A DNA stretch of 64,000 bases from a virus: IMG/VR virus record IMGVR_UViG_3300022699_000293, positions 23,131 to 87,130 of that record; one strand, 5' to 3'. Below the pieces are notes generated by a model. It saw only the letters and a program-made list of their open reading frames with translations. It did no database searches and was not told the DNA's origin. A program made the translations under genes and the position numbers. Below are positions 33,857-44,195 of the stretch, piece by piece; position 1 is the first letter of the stretch; each line of letters opens with the position of its first letter.

Positions 33857-34660
33857 ATGCCCAAAGTCATACCCACACGTACGCTAGATTCTAATACACT
33901 TGTAGGCCACGCTCTTATAGGAGTGCGCCAACGTGTTGACGGTACTAAACAAATTACGGGGGTATCTCCAACTATAACCGGACCCCCTGCAATACGTCCT
34001 TGGGACGGAGTTATGTTTAATAAAGATTTGTACACTTATGCAGACATACAATCCGAATGTTTAGTCGGGGATTCTGCAAACATTAATGCTCAAGTTATTC
34101 TAAAGGCTCTAGACGAAACTGTAGACGCACAAAAAATGACAGTAACTGTCGCGGAATCCACGGCCGCTTCAGTTACAGTAGTCGGGCGTGTGATTAGAAT
34201 CAATTTTGTTCCTGGAGTCACTACTTATGCTAACATTAACGCTATGCTTGGAGCGCATCCTGATTTACCTCTTAGTTTAGCTTTTATTTTGCCAGGGACA
34301 GGAGCTCCTAATGTGTTTGCGCAAGATAAGCTATATTTCAAACAACCAGCATTAACGCAAGCAGTCCAGGATGACGGGGGGATTTTCAGGTTCGCGGAAA
34401 CAGAACGTTGCTATACCTTACAAGCAATTAGCTTAGTGTGCGGAGCAGGGTCTACTGTAGATGCGTATATCCAAGATGCGGGTGGTGGGCATCCCAGAAA
34501 AATTTTAGCGGGTGTCAGCGGAGTAGCCGACGACCACCAAATAGACTTACCTCTTTTATCTAATGAAGAAGTACTAATCGAAGAAACTGTATCAGGAGGT
34601 CCCGCACCAGGAACCGATAAATATATAACACTTTACCTCGTAAATACTAATTCAAGTTAA
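33857..34660 (+). CDS. Virion structural protein, unassigned
   Basis: A 267-residue beta-rich protein with low Lys content and many Gly/Pro/Thr turns. It is in the neck-tail gene block, ending three bases before the next gene. The family is not recognised. Confidence 0.65.
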   Translation: MPKVIPTRTLDSNTLVGHALIGVRQRVDGTKQITGVSPTITGPPAIRPWDGVMFNKDLYTYADIQSECLVGDSANINAQVILKALDETVDAQKMTVTVAESTAASVTVVGRVIRINFVPGVTTYANINAMLGAHPDLPLSLAFILPGTGAPNVFAQDKLYFKQPALTQAVQDDGGIFRFAETERCYTLQAISLVCGAGSTVDAYIQDAGGGHPRKILAGVSGVADDHQIDLPLLSNEEVLIEETVSGGPAPGTDKYITLYLVNTNSS

Positions 34661-34662
34661 AA

Positions 34663-35166
34663 ATGGCTACTTCATTAAATCCGAATGCTGCTCCTCTAAC
34701 AATGGACGTGATCCGTATGTTCTTACGGGATCAACCAGAAAAAAATCCTTTGTTGGAAGATGTTGAATGGGAACCAGAAGAGATCAATAACGCAATAGAT
34801 TTAGCTGTATCTAAATACAATGCTATGACCCCTATTACCCGCACTTATCCGGAACAAATGAATGCTTGGTTGTTGTTGAGTGGTGTGTGCTGTATTTTAT
34901 TTCGCTCAGAGGGAGCGCGACAATTAAGAAACCAAGTTCAGGCGCAAGATGGCGGTATCGCTCCTGTTGGTCTGGATGAAAAAGAATCTCTGTATATGCG
35001 TTGGGCTGACTGGTTCTGTCAAGAATTCGAACATTTGGCTCGAGGTATAAAAACTCAAGCTAATATGGAAGGTGGATGGGGAGGTTTGACAAGTGGGGGT
35101 GGTGGTGCATATGGTAAAGTGTCTTCAGGGTATCGTTGGACAGGGCGATGGTATCGTAGGAGTTAA
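34663..35166 (+). CDS. Probable neck/connector protein
   Basis: A 167-residue protein with a helical N-terminal 125 residues (EEINNAIDLAVSKYNAM... MNAWLLLSGVCCILFRSEGARQLRN) and a Gly/Trp/Arg-rich tail. The helical pattern and position after the capsid recall head-tail connector adaptors, but this is inference. Confidence 0.6.
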   Translation: MATSLNPNAAPLTMDVIRMFLRDQPEKNPLLEDVEWEPEEINNAIDLAVSKYNAMTPITRTYPEQMNAWLLLSGVCCILFRSEGARQLRNQVQAQDGGIAPVGLDEKESLYMRWADWFCQEFEHLARGIKTQANMEGGWGGLTSGGGGAYGKVSSGYRWTGRWYRRS

Positions 35167-35177
35167 GGAGAATTTTT

Positions 35178-35489
35178 ATGAATCCGAAATTACGTGAAAA
35201 AATAGCACAATTTTTAGAACAACAAGGTGTATTTATTAAAGAGGCGATATCCTCTAGAGCTGTTGGGTCTGCGGGAGAAAGTCTAGGCGGACTTTTAGCA
35301 AAACATAGAGGAAAGATAGGATTAATTGGTGGTTTAGCAGGGGGTGGAGGTACCGCAGCAGGTGTAGCAGCATTAGGTAAAGAAGAATTGCAGAATCAAC
35401 AAGAAGCCGCAGAACTGAACCAATTGTTGGAAGCCTATCCTGAATTGCTATACACAACACCTACAACACCTTATACGCCACCTCAGTAA
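35178..35489 (+). CDS. Small glycine-zipper protein
   Basis: A 103-residue protein with an amphipathic N-terminal helix (LREKIAQFLEQQGVFIKEA), a Gly-rich hydrophobic segment at about 50-72, and a short Pro/Thr-rich end. Same design as the proteins at 19183, 40054 and 58970. Probably membrane-interacting. The start follows TAAGGAG. Confidence 0.65.
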   Translation: MNPKLREKIAQFLEQQGVFIKEAISSRAVGSAGESLGGLLAKHRGKIGLIGGLAGGGGTAAGVAALGKEELQNQQEAAELNQLLEAYPELLYTTPTTPYTPPQ

Positions 35490-35502
35490 GGATTAATCTT
35501 TT

Positions 35503-36366
35503 ATGGGAACTCCTTATTCCCAGACTTACGGGAAGCAACGTACTCCCGCATTGCCTAAAAACTTTAGTGTAGAAATTACACGCACTGTAGCGGCTTATCC
35601 TAAACAAGTATTTGTTCAGTGGACATTAAGAAAACCTCCTTCAGGTACAGGATTCACGTTTGATATTTACCGCTCAGGATCCTCAGAAGGTCCTTGGGAA
35701 GAGTTAGCTACAGATTTAGTAGATACTTTTTTTTATGTTGATGCTAAGTTTGGAAAAAAACACGATGCAAATCTTTTTTCTATCCAGCGTGTTATCTACT
35801 ATCGCATAGTCTGTCATTATACAGACGTAACTGTAGAAGATATTAGACAACTAGAGCCTGGTTTAGACCGGAGGAGAAAAGGTATACGCCGTAAATTAAT
35901 TCGAGACGCGTCTAAAGCTCTTAAATTAGTGACGGGAACCGAAGTAGCTATTTTAAAAAAACGTCGTTGGGGCGAACGTTGTACCCATTGTGTTTCTAAG
36001 GGAACTTCTCAAAATGTTCGTGCCCATTGTGCTTATTGTTGGGGTACAGGATTTCTCCATGGTTATTGGGATCCTGTATACGGTTACGCGCAACGTCGTA
36101 GAGTTCCTGTACAGACACAAATAGCTCCAGAAGGAAACGTAGAAACGCACAGAATAGAGATCCTAATGCTGAATGTGCCTAAAGTAGAACCTGGAGATTT
36201 GTTGATTTTTCTCAGAGACGACACCAGATATTTGGTAGAAATGTCCAACCCCACACAGTTACACTCTGTAGACGTACACCAAGAAGTACAAGTTTCTGAA
36301 TTATCTAGATCTTCGAGAGAATATGGGCCTCCCGTTGATCCTTGGCATGACCCTGTATGGTTTTGA
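35503..36366 (+). CDS. Neck/tail protein with fibronectin-like start and zinc knuckle
   Basis: A 287-residue protein. Residues 20-110 look like a fibronectin type III-type domain (QVFVQWTLRKPPSGTGFTF, FDIYRSGSSEGPWEELA, YYRIV). Residues about 160-195 hold two CxxC pairs (CTHC...CAYC) forming a likely zinc site. The C-terminal part is beta-rich. Probably a neck or tail-terminator protein by position before the sheath. Confidence 0.6.
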   Translation: MGTPYSQTYGKQRTPALPKNFSVEITRTVAAYPKQVFVQWTLRKPPSGTGFTFDIYRSGSSEGPWEELATDLVDTFFYVDAKFGKKHDANLFSIQRVIYYRIVCHYTDVTVEDIRQLEPGLDRRRKGIRRKLIRDASKALKLVTGTEVAILKKRRWGERCTHCVSKGTSQNVRAHCAYCWGTGFLHGYWDPVYGYAQRRRVPVQTQIAPEGNVETHRIEILMLNVPKVEPGDLLIFLRDDTRYLVEMSNPTQLHSVDVHQEVQVSELSRSSREYGPPVDPWHDPVWF

Positions 36367-37100
36367 ACATGGGTGGTATAGTTATAACTCAGCCAGAAAA
36401 TTCTCCTCGTTTACGAGGAGAGCATCAAGACATTGTACCGGGTACTCCCCTGGCTGTTATTGGTGTGTGGTTAGCAGCTCTGCGTTATAGGTTTAACGAC
36501 AATCGTGGAGAACCTCTTCCGTGGGTTTGGGATCCTGATTTACGTCCTGAGGATGATGAAAATGCTCAACCTAGAAATGAAGAAAATGGAGAACCTCGAA
36601 AATTACTGATTGAAGCAGCTTTTCATACAGAAAAAGAAGTTAGAAATTACCGGCCAGCTATTTATGTAGATCGAGGTACTATTACGCCTATGAAGCACCA
36701 CGTAGATAACTTCGTAGGCAAGTACATTCCTACAAATTATAAAGCTTTTCATGCTATGGCGGACATGCCCATTTCGTTTTTGGTGGATTCCGAATCAGCT
36801 GGAGAATGTAGCTTAATTGCAGATACTGCTTGGTTTTTTGTTTTAGCCACGCGAGATATTTTCAGAAAAGACTTTGGTTTTCATGAAATTTCCAATCCCG
36901 TAATGGGGCCTACACAACCCCAACCAGCACAAGATAAAACTGTATGGCAAACTTCCATTGACTTTAATGTACAATTTGATTTGCGTTGGACTACAAAACC
37001 CGTTGCTCCATTCTTGCAAGACATCAGTTTAAAAATTAAAAAATCGTCGGATGCACAGTTACTTTACCACGAGATAGCACTACGCGAATCTCAAGAATGA
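36357..37100 (+). CDS. Tail/neck structural protein
   Basis: A 247-residue protein, mixed alpha/beta, with a disordered acidic patch at about 65-80. It overlaps the previous gene by 10 nt; the ATG at 36369 is an alternative start and neither has a clear ribosome site. Its place directly before the sheath suggests a tail completion or neck protein. No family recognised. Confidence 0.6.
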   Translation: MVLNMGGIVITQPENSPRLRGEHQDIVPGTPLAVIGVWLAALRYRFNDNRGEPLPWVWDPDLRPEDDENAQPRNEENGEPRKLLIEAAFHTEKEVRNYRPAIYVDRGTITPMKHHVDNFVGKYIPTNYKAFHAMADMPISFLVDSESAGECSLIADTAWFFVLATRDIFRKDFGFHEISNPVMGPTQPQPAQDKTVWQTSIDFNVQFDLRWTTKPVAPFLQDISLKIKKSSDAQLLYHEIALRESQE

Positions 37101-37104
37101 CCGT

Positions 37105-37112
37105 ATAATTGT
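37105..37112 (+). promoter_or_regulatory. Putative phage promoter (TATAATTG) of the tail sheath gene
   Basis: CCGTATAATTG lies 39 nt before the sheath ATG at 37151. It is an exact match to the recurrent box at a gene expected to be strongly and late expressed. Confidence 0.6.
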
Positions 37113-37150
37113 GCGCGTAGACAAGAAGTTTCAGACGTGGAGGATATCCC

Positions 37151-40054
37151 ATGGCTATGCAACGACCTAACGTACTTGTTTTCCAAGAATACGAATCTAT
37201 TACTGTAGCTCCGGACATCCCTGATTTGGATGTCCTCGTTGTGGGTTACGCGTATCAAATTTTAGATTACTTAGATGATAAATCTGATTGTCAAGCAGAA
37301 TCAGACTATGGAACAGAAAAAGGGGATATCCCTGTAGCCGGTGGTGACAACTATACCTCACCTTCTCAAGTTGTTTTATCCGACCCTCCCAATGTAAAGG
37401 CTGGAGGGGTATTAGTAGAGGATAGTGTTTCTATTTATTTTGATAGCGTAGAAGCTGTTATTGCAGAGCATGATGGTGCGGCCAACTCTTACGGACGATA
37501 TCTCACAGGAGATAATCTTTTTTGGGCTAACAGTACAGATGGTTCGTCTCCCCTTCCAGGCGCAACAGGACAACATCTAGGTCAAGCGGGTATCGCACCT
37601 GGTGACTTATTGTTTGTACAACAAAACGCCGGTGGTTCCGCAGATATTCAGAAAACAGTGAGAGAGTTATGTTACACATTTTACGATGGTAGTGTCTCTG
37701 CTCTTCAATTTGTGACTAACGGTGTTTCTCCTGGAGACACTATGACCGTTTGGAATGACGGGGCTGGAACGTCTAGAGACGGGGAATACACAGTAAAACG
37801 TGTGTTAAGTGAAACTGTTTTAGAAGTTGAAGAAACTATCCCAGGTGCGGGGAATCTAGCAGCGGCACCAAACTGTTATATCCGTATTCAAGCTCCTTCA
37901 GGCACAATTCGAGTAGAGAACACAACTCCTGCAGACGGAGCTCTGTACGATTGGTGTAACGCGCGTACAAATTCAGATTTTGGGTCTGATTATGTAGGTC
38001 CTCCTCCGGGAGCATCGTCAGAAAAATGGCGTTTTGAAAGAGAGTTAACGGATGTAGAGTTAGGTGATTCAGATTATTCAATTAGTGATAATACCATCAC
38101 TCTTAATGGAAGTATCACAATCGATGTGAGTCCTTCATTGTTAGGTTGTGCCGTTACGTACTCAAAAATTTATGTCGAGTATCAAGCGTTAAGAACAGAC
38201 TTGCAAGACGTTACAACGTTATCATCGACATCTGAAATGGCCTCTACATTGGGTAAGTTAGATGCTCGTAACCCACTGTATGTCGGGGCTCATGTAGCTA
38301 TGGCCAATACAACTACGCCTATTAAAATTTACGGTCTAGGAAATTTTGCTAGTGAGTTATTGGCTTATCAGGACTTTATTGACCGTATTAGTTCAGAACG
38401 AAACGTGTACGCTATTGTTCCACTCACGTATAGTTCTTCCGTATACGGTGCTTTGAAAGCCATGACGGAAAACTTAGCAGACCCTAATTACGTTTTAGAT
38501 AACGGTGTACGTCAAAAATTCCGGATGATTTTGGGTGCGATTGAGTTAGAAACCAAAAAAGTTGTTGATGACGTTACTGGTGGCGCATCTACCCTTCAAA
38601 AAACAGGGACTAAACCTATTCCTGCAACCAATGATGACTATCTGACAGCTAAACTATCAGGTACTATCTTGCCTGCTCTAGGGGACGCGGGTGCTAAGCT
38701 GGTACCTGGAGATATTTTTGAAGTTAAGTTGTGGGACGGTGCCGCAAACCATACGTATCAATTTACAGTCGCACATTACAACGGATTGAATGTAGGTGTA
38801 GAAAACTTAGAAATCGATTTACGTGCATCGGAACCTGTAGGACAACAAGCATTACCTGTATGGGGTGGTGCTCCAGGAACATGGAATGATTGGTCTGCTC
38901 CGTATGATTTGGACAATACGGGAATTCCTGGAGGTAGCGAACAGCATATCGATATTTTGGATGGTTCGACAGGGCTGACAAAAATAGGCGGGCCAATTGC
39001 CCCGGGAGCTGCGGCTGGTGAAATTATTGTTGAAGCAGACGAGTTAGATGACTACTACTTGATCTTAAAATCTCCAGGTGCGACTTTCATTTCTGACGGT
39101 GTTACTCCGGGAGATTTGCTACAAATGGCCGTTAACTGTGAATCTGATCCTGGAGATTGGGACGATGAAGCAGTGTTGCAAGAATGGACTATTAATACAG
39201 TACTCAGTGAAGAACGTGTAGAAATTGTAAATGAAGGTTCGAATACTTCTACCGTGGCTAACGAATTACCCCATAATTTCAAACGTTCTCTAGTGAGCGG
39301 TGTATTGGAAGAGGTGACTAACGGAGATATTTACTTCCGTATCATGCGAGATATGGATAAGACAGAACAAGTCGACAATATGGTATCGGTCGCATCTAGT
39401 TTCTCGAGTCAAAGATTAGTTCTCGCATATCCGGATTCTGTGGATGTTTCAAACCTAGTTGATGGAAGCAAAGACCGTTACGGTGCAAATACTGCTGCAG
39501 AAGCAGATCCTCAACCAGGTTACTATTTATCTTGTGCTATCGGGGGACAAACTGCTGGACAACCTTCACAGCAAGGTTTTACTAATTTAGGAATTAACGG
39601 AATTTCGAAAATCTACAATTCTCGAAATTATTTTACAGAAAAGCAACTTACTGATTTGTCCAATGGTGGTGTGTACGTGTTTGTGCAAGATACGCCAGCA
39701 GCATTGCCGTACACTATTCACGAAGTGACTACTGATACGACAGCTATAGAGACTGGCGAATACATGAACATCAAGAATTTTGATTTCATTTCTTGGACAT
39801 TTTTAGATACGTTACTGCCATTCTTAGGTATTTGGAACGTTACTCCAGAAACTATCGAGTATATCCGTCAAGCCTTACGTACCGTTCAAGAAAACTTAAA
39901 AGCTCGATACGTAACTAAAATTGGTCCACCTTTAATAGATGCTGTAATCGATACAGTTGAAGAATCAGAGTTAAGTAGTGATCGTATAGAAGCATATGTC
40001 AGCGTGGATTTACCTGCAGTATTGAATACAATAGGTCTACATTTAGTAGCGTAA
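37151..40054 (+). CDS. Contractile tail sheath protein
   Basis: A 967-residue tail sheath, which defines the phage as a myovirus. The N terminus (QRPNVLVFQEYESITVAP) and the C-terminal core (DLSNGGVYVFVQDT, then YTIHEVTTDTTAIETGEYMN, then ETIEYIRQALRTVQENLKAR) follow the phage sheath pattern. At nearly 1000 residues it is longer than T4 gp18. The extra length is in beta-rich central insertions (about 150-340 and 480-680) that would decorate the outer tail surface. GGAGG precedes ATG 37151. Confidence 0.8.
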   Translation: MAMQRPNVLVFQEYESITVAPDIPDLDVLVVGYAYQILDYLDDKSDCQAESDYGTEKGDIPVAGGDNYTSPSQVVLSDPPNVKAGGVLVEDSVSIYFDSVEAVIAEHDGAANSYGRYLTGDNLFWANSTDGSSPLPGATGQHLGQAGIAPGDLLFVQQNAGGSADIQKTVRELCYTFYDGSVSALQFVTNGVSPGDTMTVWNDGAGTSRDGEYTVKRVLSETVLEVEETIPGAGNLAAAPNCYIRIQAPSGTIRVENTTPADGALYDWCNARTNSDFGSDYVGPPPGASSEKWRFERELTDVELGDSDYSISDNTITLNGSITIDVSPSLLGCAVTYSKIYVEYQALRTDLQDVTTLSSTSEMASTLGKLDARNPLYVGAHVAMANTTTPIKIYGLGNFASELLAYQDFIDRISSERNVYAIVPLTYSSSVYGALKAMTENLADPNYVLDNGVRQKFRMILGAIELETKKVVDDVTGGASTLQKTGTKPIPATNDDYLTAKLSGTILPALGDAGAKLVPGDIFEVKLWDGAANHTYQFTVAHYNGLNVGVENLEIDLRASEPVGQQALPVWGGAPGTWNDWSAPYDLDNTGIPGGSEQHIDILDGSTGLTKIGGPIAPGAAAGEIIVEADELDDYYLILKSPGATFISDGVTPGDLLQMAVNCESDPGDWDDEAVLQEWTINTVLSEERVEIVNEGSNTSTVANELPHNFKRSLVSGVLEEVTNGDIYFRIMRDMDKTEQVDNMVSVASSFSSQRLVLAYPDSVDVSNLVDGSKDRYGANTAAEADPQPGYYLSCAIGGQTAGQPSQQGFTNLGINGISKIYNSRNYFTEKQLTDLSNGGVYVFVQDTPAALPYTIHEVTTDTTAIETGEYMNIKNFDFISWTFLDTLLPFLGIWNVTPETIEYIRQALRTVQENLKARYVTKIGPPLIDAVIDTVEESELSSDRIEAYVSVDLPAVLNTIGLHLVA

Positions 40055-40773
40055 TGGCAATGTTGGATACCAAAGATTTGATTAAAATAGCACAGCTTTT
40101 AGGAACAACTAGGGCTTTGTTAGATGCCGGTTATTCTGAAAAAAATGTAAAGTTAGCTTTCATGCAAACTGACATTTTTTCTGAATACGTAGCTGAGACT
40201 TTTACAAAAGAAGCTTCTGGAATAAGTTCAGAAGATTTGATGGTTAAAGAAGCTTTATGGGGTGCAGTAGCCAACATAGGATCTAAAATTTTACCCTGGT
40301 TAACCCGCACTGGGAGTAAACTTGTAGGTAGTGCAAAAACTATAGGTAGCGCTACCGGAAAAGCACAAAGACGTTTGATGCAAGGCGGTAAAATACCTCG
40401 ATTAGCTGGAAAAGTAGTTGGGGGAGCCGGGCACATTGCAGGAAAAACTACTAAAGGGTTGGGTAAAAAAACATTTCAAGCTACCCAAGCTTTACGCCAA
40501 GCTGGTCGAGGTATGCAAACAGCTCCTTTTAAAACTTTAGGAAAAGGTATGCTTAATTTCGGAAAAGGTGCTGTTATTGGTGGAGGGAAAGGTATTGGAG
40601 GCACTCTAGGCAAAGGTACGCTTTACGGGGGATTGGCCTATACAGGAGCTTCTATGTTGGGGGGTAGTAGTGGGGGTAGACAAATCCCACAAAATATGAG
40701 AAACTTACCACAGATAAGTCCAACGACTGCGCAACAATATGGAAGTGCAGGTCGTAGCTTTTACGGAGGATAA
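40054..40773 (+). CDS. Glycine-zipper protein of the tail region
   Basis: A 239-residue basic protein. The N-terminal helices (DLIKIAQLLGTTRALLDAGY...) resemble those of the gene at 19753. The C-terminal two-thirds is Gly/Lys-rich with several GxxxG helices. It starts in an ATG overlapping the sheath stop. Possibly ejected with DNA or associated with the tail lumen. No family recognised. Confidence 0.65.
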   Translation: MAMLDTKDLIKIAQLLGTTRALLDAGYSEKNVKLAFMQTDIFSEYVAETFTKEASGISSEDLMVKEALWGAVANIGSKILPWLTRTGSKLVGSAKTIGSATGKAQRRLMQGGKIPRLAGKVVGGAGHIAGKTTKGLGKKTFQATQALRQAGRGMQTAPFKTLGKGMLNFGKGAVIGGGKGIGGTLGKGTLYGGLAYTGASMLGGSSGGRQIPQNMRNLPQISPTTAQQYGSAGRSFYGG

Positions 40774-40774
40774 G

Positions 40775-41548
40775 ATGCCAGGGCAAGTACCATTAGGGAT
40801 AACTAAAGGAATCGGTAACTGGTTTTCACAACAACATTCAGTAGAACGTGTCATGGATAATGCTGCATATACTTCAGCACATCCCGACGATACGTTAGTA
40901 CTTGCCGGGCCTCCACGTAAATTGAGTGTGCAAGAACAAGATACAGCAGGATGGCAAAGTTTATTAGCTGTTGGAATGATGCAAACATTTCAAATAACGT
41001 CTCAAAAACCAACACAACCTATGATGGCCTTGGGTTCTGGGCGTACTTTTTTCGTTAGTGGAAAAACTCAAAATACGTGGAGAATTGGGCGTTTGTTTGC
41101 AAACGGGAGGAATTTACTACGTGCGCTCTACCACAATGCTGTAGCCGGGGGTGTTGAAACTCAAAAATTTGACGATCCTGCTGCGGAAAATCGTTTGGAT
41201 AATATGTTTGCTAACTTGGATTCCGAGCTTTACTACGTACCCTTCGGTCTTGGTGCTATTTTTAAAGATAAAATACAAGATTTAATTGGAGGGTTTTACG
41301 CAGAACTTTGTATGATCAATAGTTATACTGTAGGATTTACAGCAGGACAAAATATGGTCATGGAAGACGTGGGAGGTATGTGTGATAGGATATTACCTTT
41401 CCGACCTACGTCAGTCGCACAAATGGCCAACGTACCTCGTTCAACCATTGACCAAGTAATCGGATTTGCGCATAGCGATCCTAGCGAATTAACTCAAAAC
41501 ACAGGCATAACAGACGATGATTTAAATAAAACTGATGAATATCCATGA
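40775..41548 (+). CDS. Probable tail tube protein
   Basis: A 257-residue protein with a mixed fold (MALGSGRTFFVSGKTQNTWRIGR, LYYVPFGLGAIFKDK). In contractile phages the tube gene normally follows the sheath gene, and length and single-domain character fit. ATG 40775 follows GGAGGATAAG. This assignment is positional. Confidence 0.55.
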   Translation: MPGQVPLGITKGIGNWFSQQHSVERVMDNAAYTSAHPDDTLVLAGPPRKLSVQEQDTAGWQSLLAVGMMQTFQITSQKPTQPMMALGSGRTFFVSGKTQNTWRIGRLFANGRNLLRALYHNAVAGGVETQKFDDPAAENRLDNMFANLDSELYYVPFGLGAIFKDKIQDLIGGFYAELCMINSYTVGFTAGQNMVMEDVGGMCDRILPFRPTSVAQMANVPRSTIDQVIGFAHSDPSELTQNTGITDDDLNKTDEYP

Positions 41549-41569
41549 TTTTCCTGATATAAAACAATA

Positions 41570-43138
41570 ATGCCATCCAAAAAAAATTTTAGCCATCTGG
41601 ATTCTTCTGAAGAAACCAAAAGAACCGCTTTGGGTGAACAACCCATGCGTGACAATCTTTTTGGGTCTTCTAAAAAAGTACTTGCTGACGTTAAACAATA
41701 CGATCCTAAGTCCGACACATATCGTGTCGTTACTCGAGGCGCAGGTGGAAATCCTAACGATCCCGGAGGAAGAAGTTGGGGAGGTGTTCCTAGAAAAGTA
41801 GAAGATCCGGGCACTATAGCACCTCTAGAAATAGGTACAGCTGTAGTCGTAGATACCTCTTTAGGTTTTCCCTACATTGATGGAGTTTTGAATATTAATG
41901 CAAGTAGGTCTAAAAGAGACCGTTCTCCTGTTGCTGGAAAACTAGCAGGAGCTCAGGGGGAAGTTATTACTGAAGCCACACAATCTTCAGGGATGCCGGG
42001 ATACTACAAAAATATTCAAACACCTGATGACGTAGTTCCTGGAGATTTTGTTCGTATGTCTCCTGACCAAAATTATATCGCAGTTTTACGCGGTAAAGAA
42101 ACTCGCTTATTTGGTAGCGAAAAATGCCAAATTACAGCTATAGGTCTTAATGATCTTCTTCGTGTTATTTGTGAGGATTACGAACATATTAACGGTTTTG
42201 GTACTTTTAGAATTACTAACGCTGAGGGTCGAGGAAATATAGAAATTAGAGGTGGGGCAGATCAACTTACTGAAACGGGGGGTTCTGAAGAAGAATGGAC
42301 CTTTCATTTAGATGTAGGGGATAGTGGTGAGCTACTAGATTTACGTGTTACTTCCCCAGAAGGTAAAACTCTTTCTCAAATTAAGTTAACTCCAGACGGC
42401 CAGATTCGTTTAATGGCAGTTAAAGGTATTGAGTTGGTTAACGCTGATGGAGCTCCTAGAAGTGAAGAAATTGGAGGAGATCATTATCGTCGTGTACTAG
42501 GAAGCACTAAAGATACTATTTCCGGGTCTAGTCGAAAAACTGTAGAGGGCTCTCAAACTGATAAGATTTCAGAAACTAAACGTACTGTCATTGGTAATGA
42601 CGATGTTAAATCTGTAAATCGTCACCAACAAGTGCAAGTAGGAGGGAACCTAACAAAGACAATTACTGGGGGAGATCCTCTCACAGCCAAACCAACTAAT
42701 AAAGCTGCAGATGTTCAAGTTTTGAATGGGAGTTATTTCTTGGAGTTAGGTAATCCTACGGCTGGAGCTAATCCCCAAGCAATGGCTAGTTATAATGTTT
42801 TTGTAAATAACGGGGCAATTAATCTAGGAGAAAACCCTAGTCCCTTTGCTGTACCTGCATCTCTCGCAACAGTTAATTTAAATACGACAAAACCCGAAAC
42901 CATAGCATTAGGGGGGACAATCGAACCTGGCTCGAACATGGCTACGCAACACGCCATGTTGTTCGAACCTTTTTCGTCTATGATGACGCAATTAATTAGT
43001 TTGTTAGATTCGCACACACACTCAACTGCATGGGGTCCATCTAGTCCTGCGATGGCTCCCAACCCTGGAGGTTTTTCTTCGGCCTTATCAAGTATGGTTC
43101 CTAATATTTCTAGTATTCGAGTAAAAATTGGTGCGTAA
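41570..43138 (+). CDS. Baseplate spike / gp5-VgrG-like protein
   Basis: A 522-residue protein. A basic disordered start is followed by an OB-fold-like region (about 75-140, GTAVVVDTSLGFPYIDGVL). A long beta-prism stretch of alternating polar residues (about 240-360, GDHYRRVLGSTKDTISGSS...) forms the needle. The C terminus contains the typical LDSHTHSTAWGPSSPA segment. Such proteins pierce the outer membrane after tail contraction. The metal-binding HTH triad fits a spike tip. Confidence 0.7.
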   Translation: MPSKKNFSHLDSSEETKRTALGEQPMRDNLFGSSKKVLADVKQYDPKSDTYRVVTRGAGGNPNDPGGRSWGGVPRKVEDPGTIAPLEIGTAVVVDTSLGFPYIDGVLNINASRSKRDRSPVAGKLAGAQGEVITEATQSSGMPGYYKNIQTPDDVVPGDFVRMSPDQNYIAVLRGKETRLFGSEKCQITAIGLNDLLRVICEDYEHINGFGTFRITNAEGRGNIEIRGGADQLTETGGSEEEWTFHLDVGDSGELLDLRVTSPEGKTLSQIKLTPDGQIRLMAVKGIELVNADGAPRSEEIGGDHYRRVLGSTKDTISGSSRKTVEGSQTDKISETKRTVIGNDDVKSVNRHQQVQVGGNLTKTITGGDPLTAKPTNKAADVQVLNGSYFLELGNPTAGANPQAMASYNVFVNNGAINLGENPSPFAVPASLATVNLNTTKPETIALGGTIEPGSNMATQHAMLFEPFSSMMTQLISLLDSHTHSTAWGPSSPAMAPNPGGFSSALSSMVPNISSIRVKIGA

Positions 43139-43169
43139 TAATCACCTTGTACGCCCCTGTAAGTTACCC

Positions 43170-43177
43170 TATACTTG
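43170..43177 (+). promoter_or_regulatory. Putative phage promoter (TATACTTG)
   Basis: TTACCCTATACTTG stands 50 nt before ATG 43227. CTTGTA is 18 nt further upstream. The gene has an ACGGAGG ribosome site. Confidence 0.6.
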
Positions 43178-43226
43178 GAACAGTAATTGAGGTGAGCTAA
43201 AAAGTCCCTAAACGGAGGGTTAAACG

Positions 43227-44144
43227 ATGAAACTGCTAGCGACTGCTTTAGTAAATGACCTAGTTTTGCAAGATCCCTATCCTTCAGATGGAAAGAAAGT
43301 CATTACACTTCCCATCACAACACCCACTACAACTGTTGAAACGGAAGTTACTCGAGGCCAGTTAGAACGGTTGCGCCCTCAATTAGTATCTTTCGAAGCT
43401 AAAGGTCTGGTACATTGGGCAGTAGAAGCTTCGGATGAAGATGATCGTGTTGATGAGTTTGGCTATGAAGGTTTACCTATGATACAACTCATCGACACCA
43501 ACGCTAACCCCCTATCAGTCGGTGGTGGTGTCGCAGGTGGAACAATTACTGGAATTAATTTGCTTGGTGGTCAAGTAAAGGACCATGTGACTGTAGGAGA
43601 TACTACAGACCCTAATAATTGGATGCGTGTGGATTTAAATACTGCAGCTTATCCTGAAAGTGGTGACAGTAATACAGGCGGATTTTTTACTTTTTCAATT
43701 GTGGATGCAGGTGTAGGTAATCCTATTGCTGTAGACACATATAATCCTGCAGTAGGTACTGATCCTTACGATCCTACTTTCGTGCCTGCTGAAATTATCA
43801 TGGAAGTAGACTTCGCTAATGCCGCACACACGTGGGCAGCTTTAGGAGCTGCCATTAACGCTGCGGCAGGGCCTGGTCCGGCAGATATTGTTCGAGCGGT
43901 ATGGGATGTTGGTACAGATCAAGCAAACATTGCTACAGCCGCTACGCGTTCTTCCGGATTGCTGAATGGAGCAGGGCACAGTTTATTAATTGGAGGAGCT
44001 CCCGCGACCATCGATTTTATTGATAACACTACCTTAACTTATTCAATTGCCGCACCTATCGTGGGTGCTGCGGGTGATTATGTCATGCTTGACTTGCGCA
44101 CTAATAACAAACTTGCCCAATTAGGCGCTGTCCTAGCTGCGTAA
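43227..44144 (+). CDS. Virion protein, possible tail fibre or decoration
   Basis: A 305-residue acidic protein, beta- and Ala/Gly/Thr-rich in its last 200 residues, with very few Lys/Arg there. This composition is common in fibre or decoration proteins. It has its own promoter-like box and is followed by a bidirectional terminator. No family recognised. Confidence 0.6.
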   Translation: MKLLATALVNDLVLQDPYPSDGKKVITLPITTPTTTVETEVTRGQLERLRPQLVSFEAKGLVHWAVEASDEDDRVDEFGYEGLPMIQLIDTNANPLSVGGGVAGGTITGINLLGGQVKDHVTVGDTTDPNNWMRVDLNTAAYPESGDSNTGGFFTFSIVDAGVGNPIAVDTYNPAVGTDPYDPTFVPAEIIMEVDFANAAHTWAALGAAINAAAGPGPADIVRAVWDVGTDQANIATAATRSSGLLNGAGHSLLIGGAPATIDFIDNTTLTYSIAAPIVGAAGDYVMLDLRTNNKLAQLGAVLAA

Positions 44145-44156
44145 TTCAAAGCCAAA

Positions 44157-44195
44157 AAAAGAGGGTATACCTTTTAAATAGGCATACCCTCTTTT
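44157..44195. terminator. Bidirectional terminator between convergent genes
   Basis: The stem AAAAGAGGGTAT (44157-44168) pairs with ATACCCTCTTTT (44184-44195), giving a T-run on either strand. It separates the plus gene ending at 44144 from the minus gene ending at 44205. Confidence 0.85.
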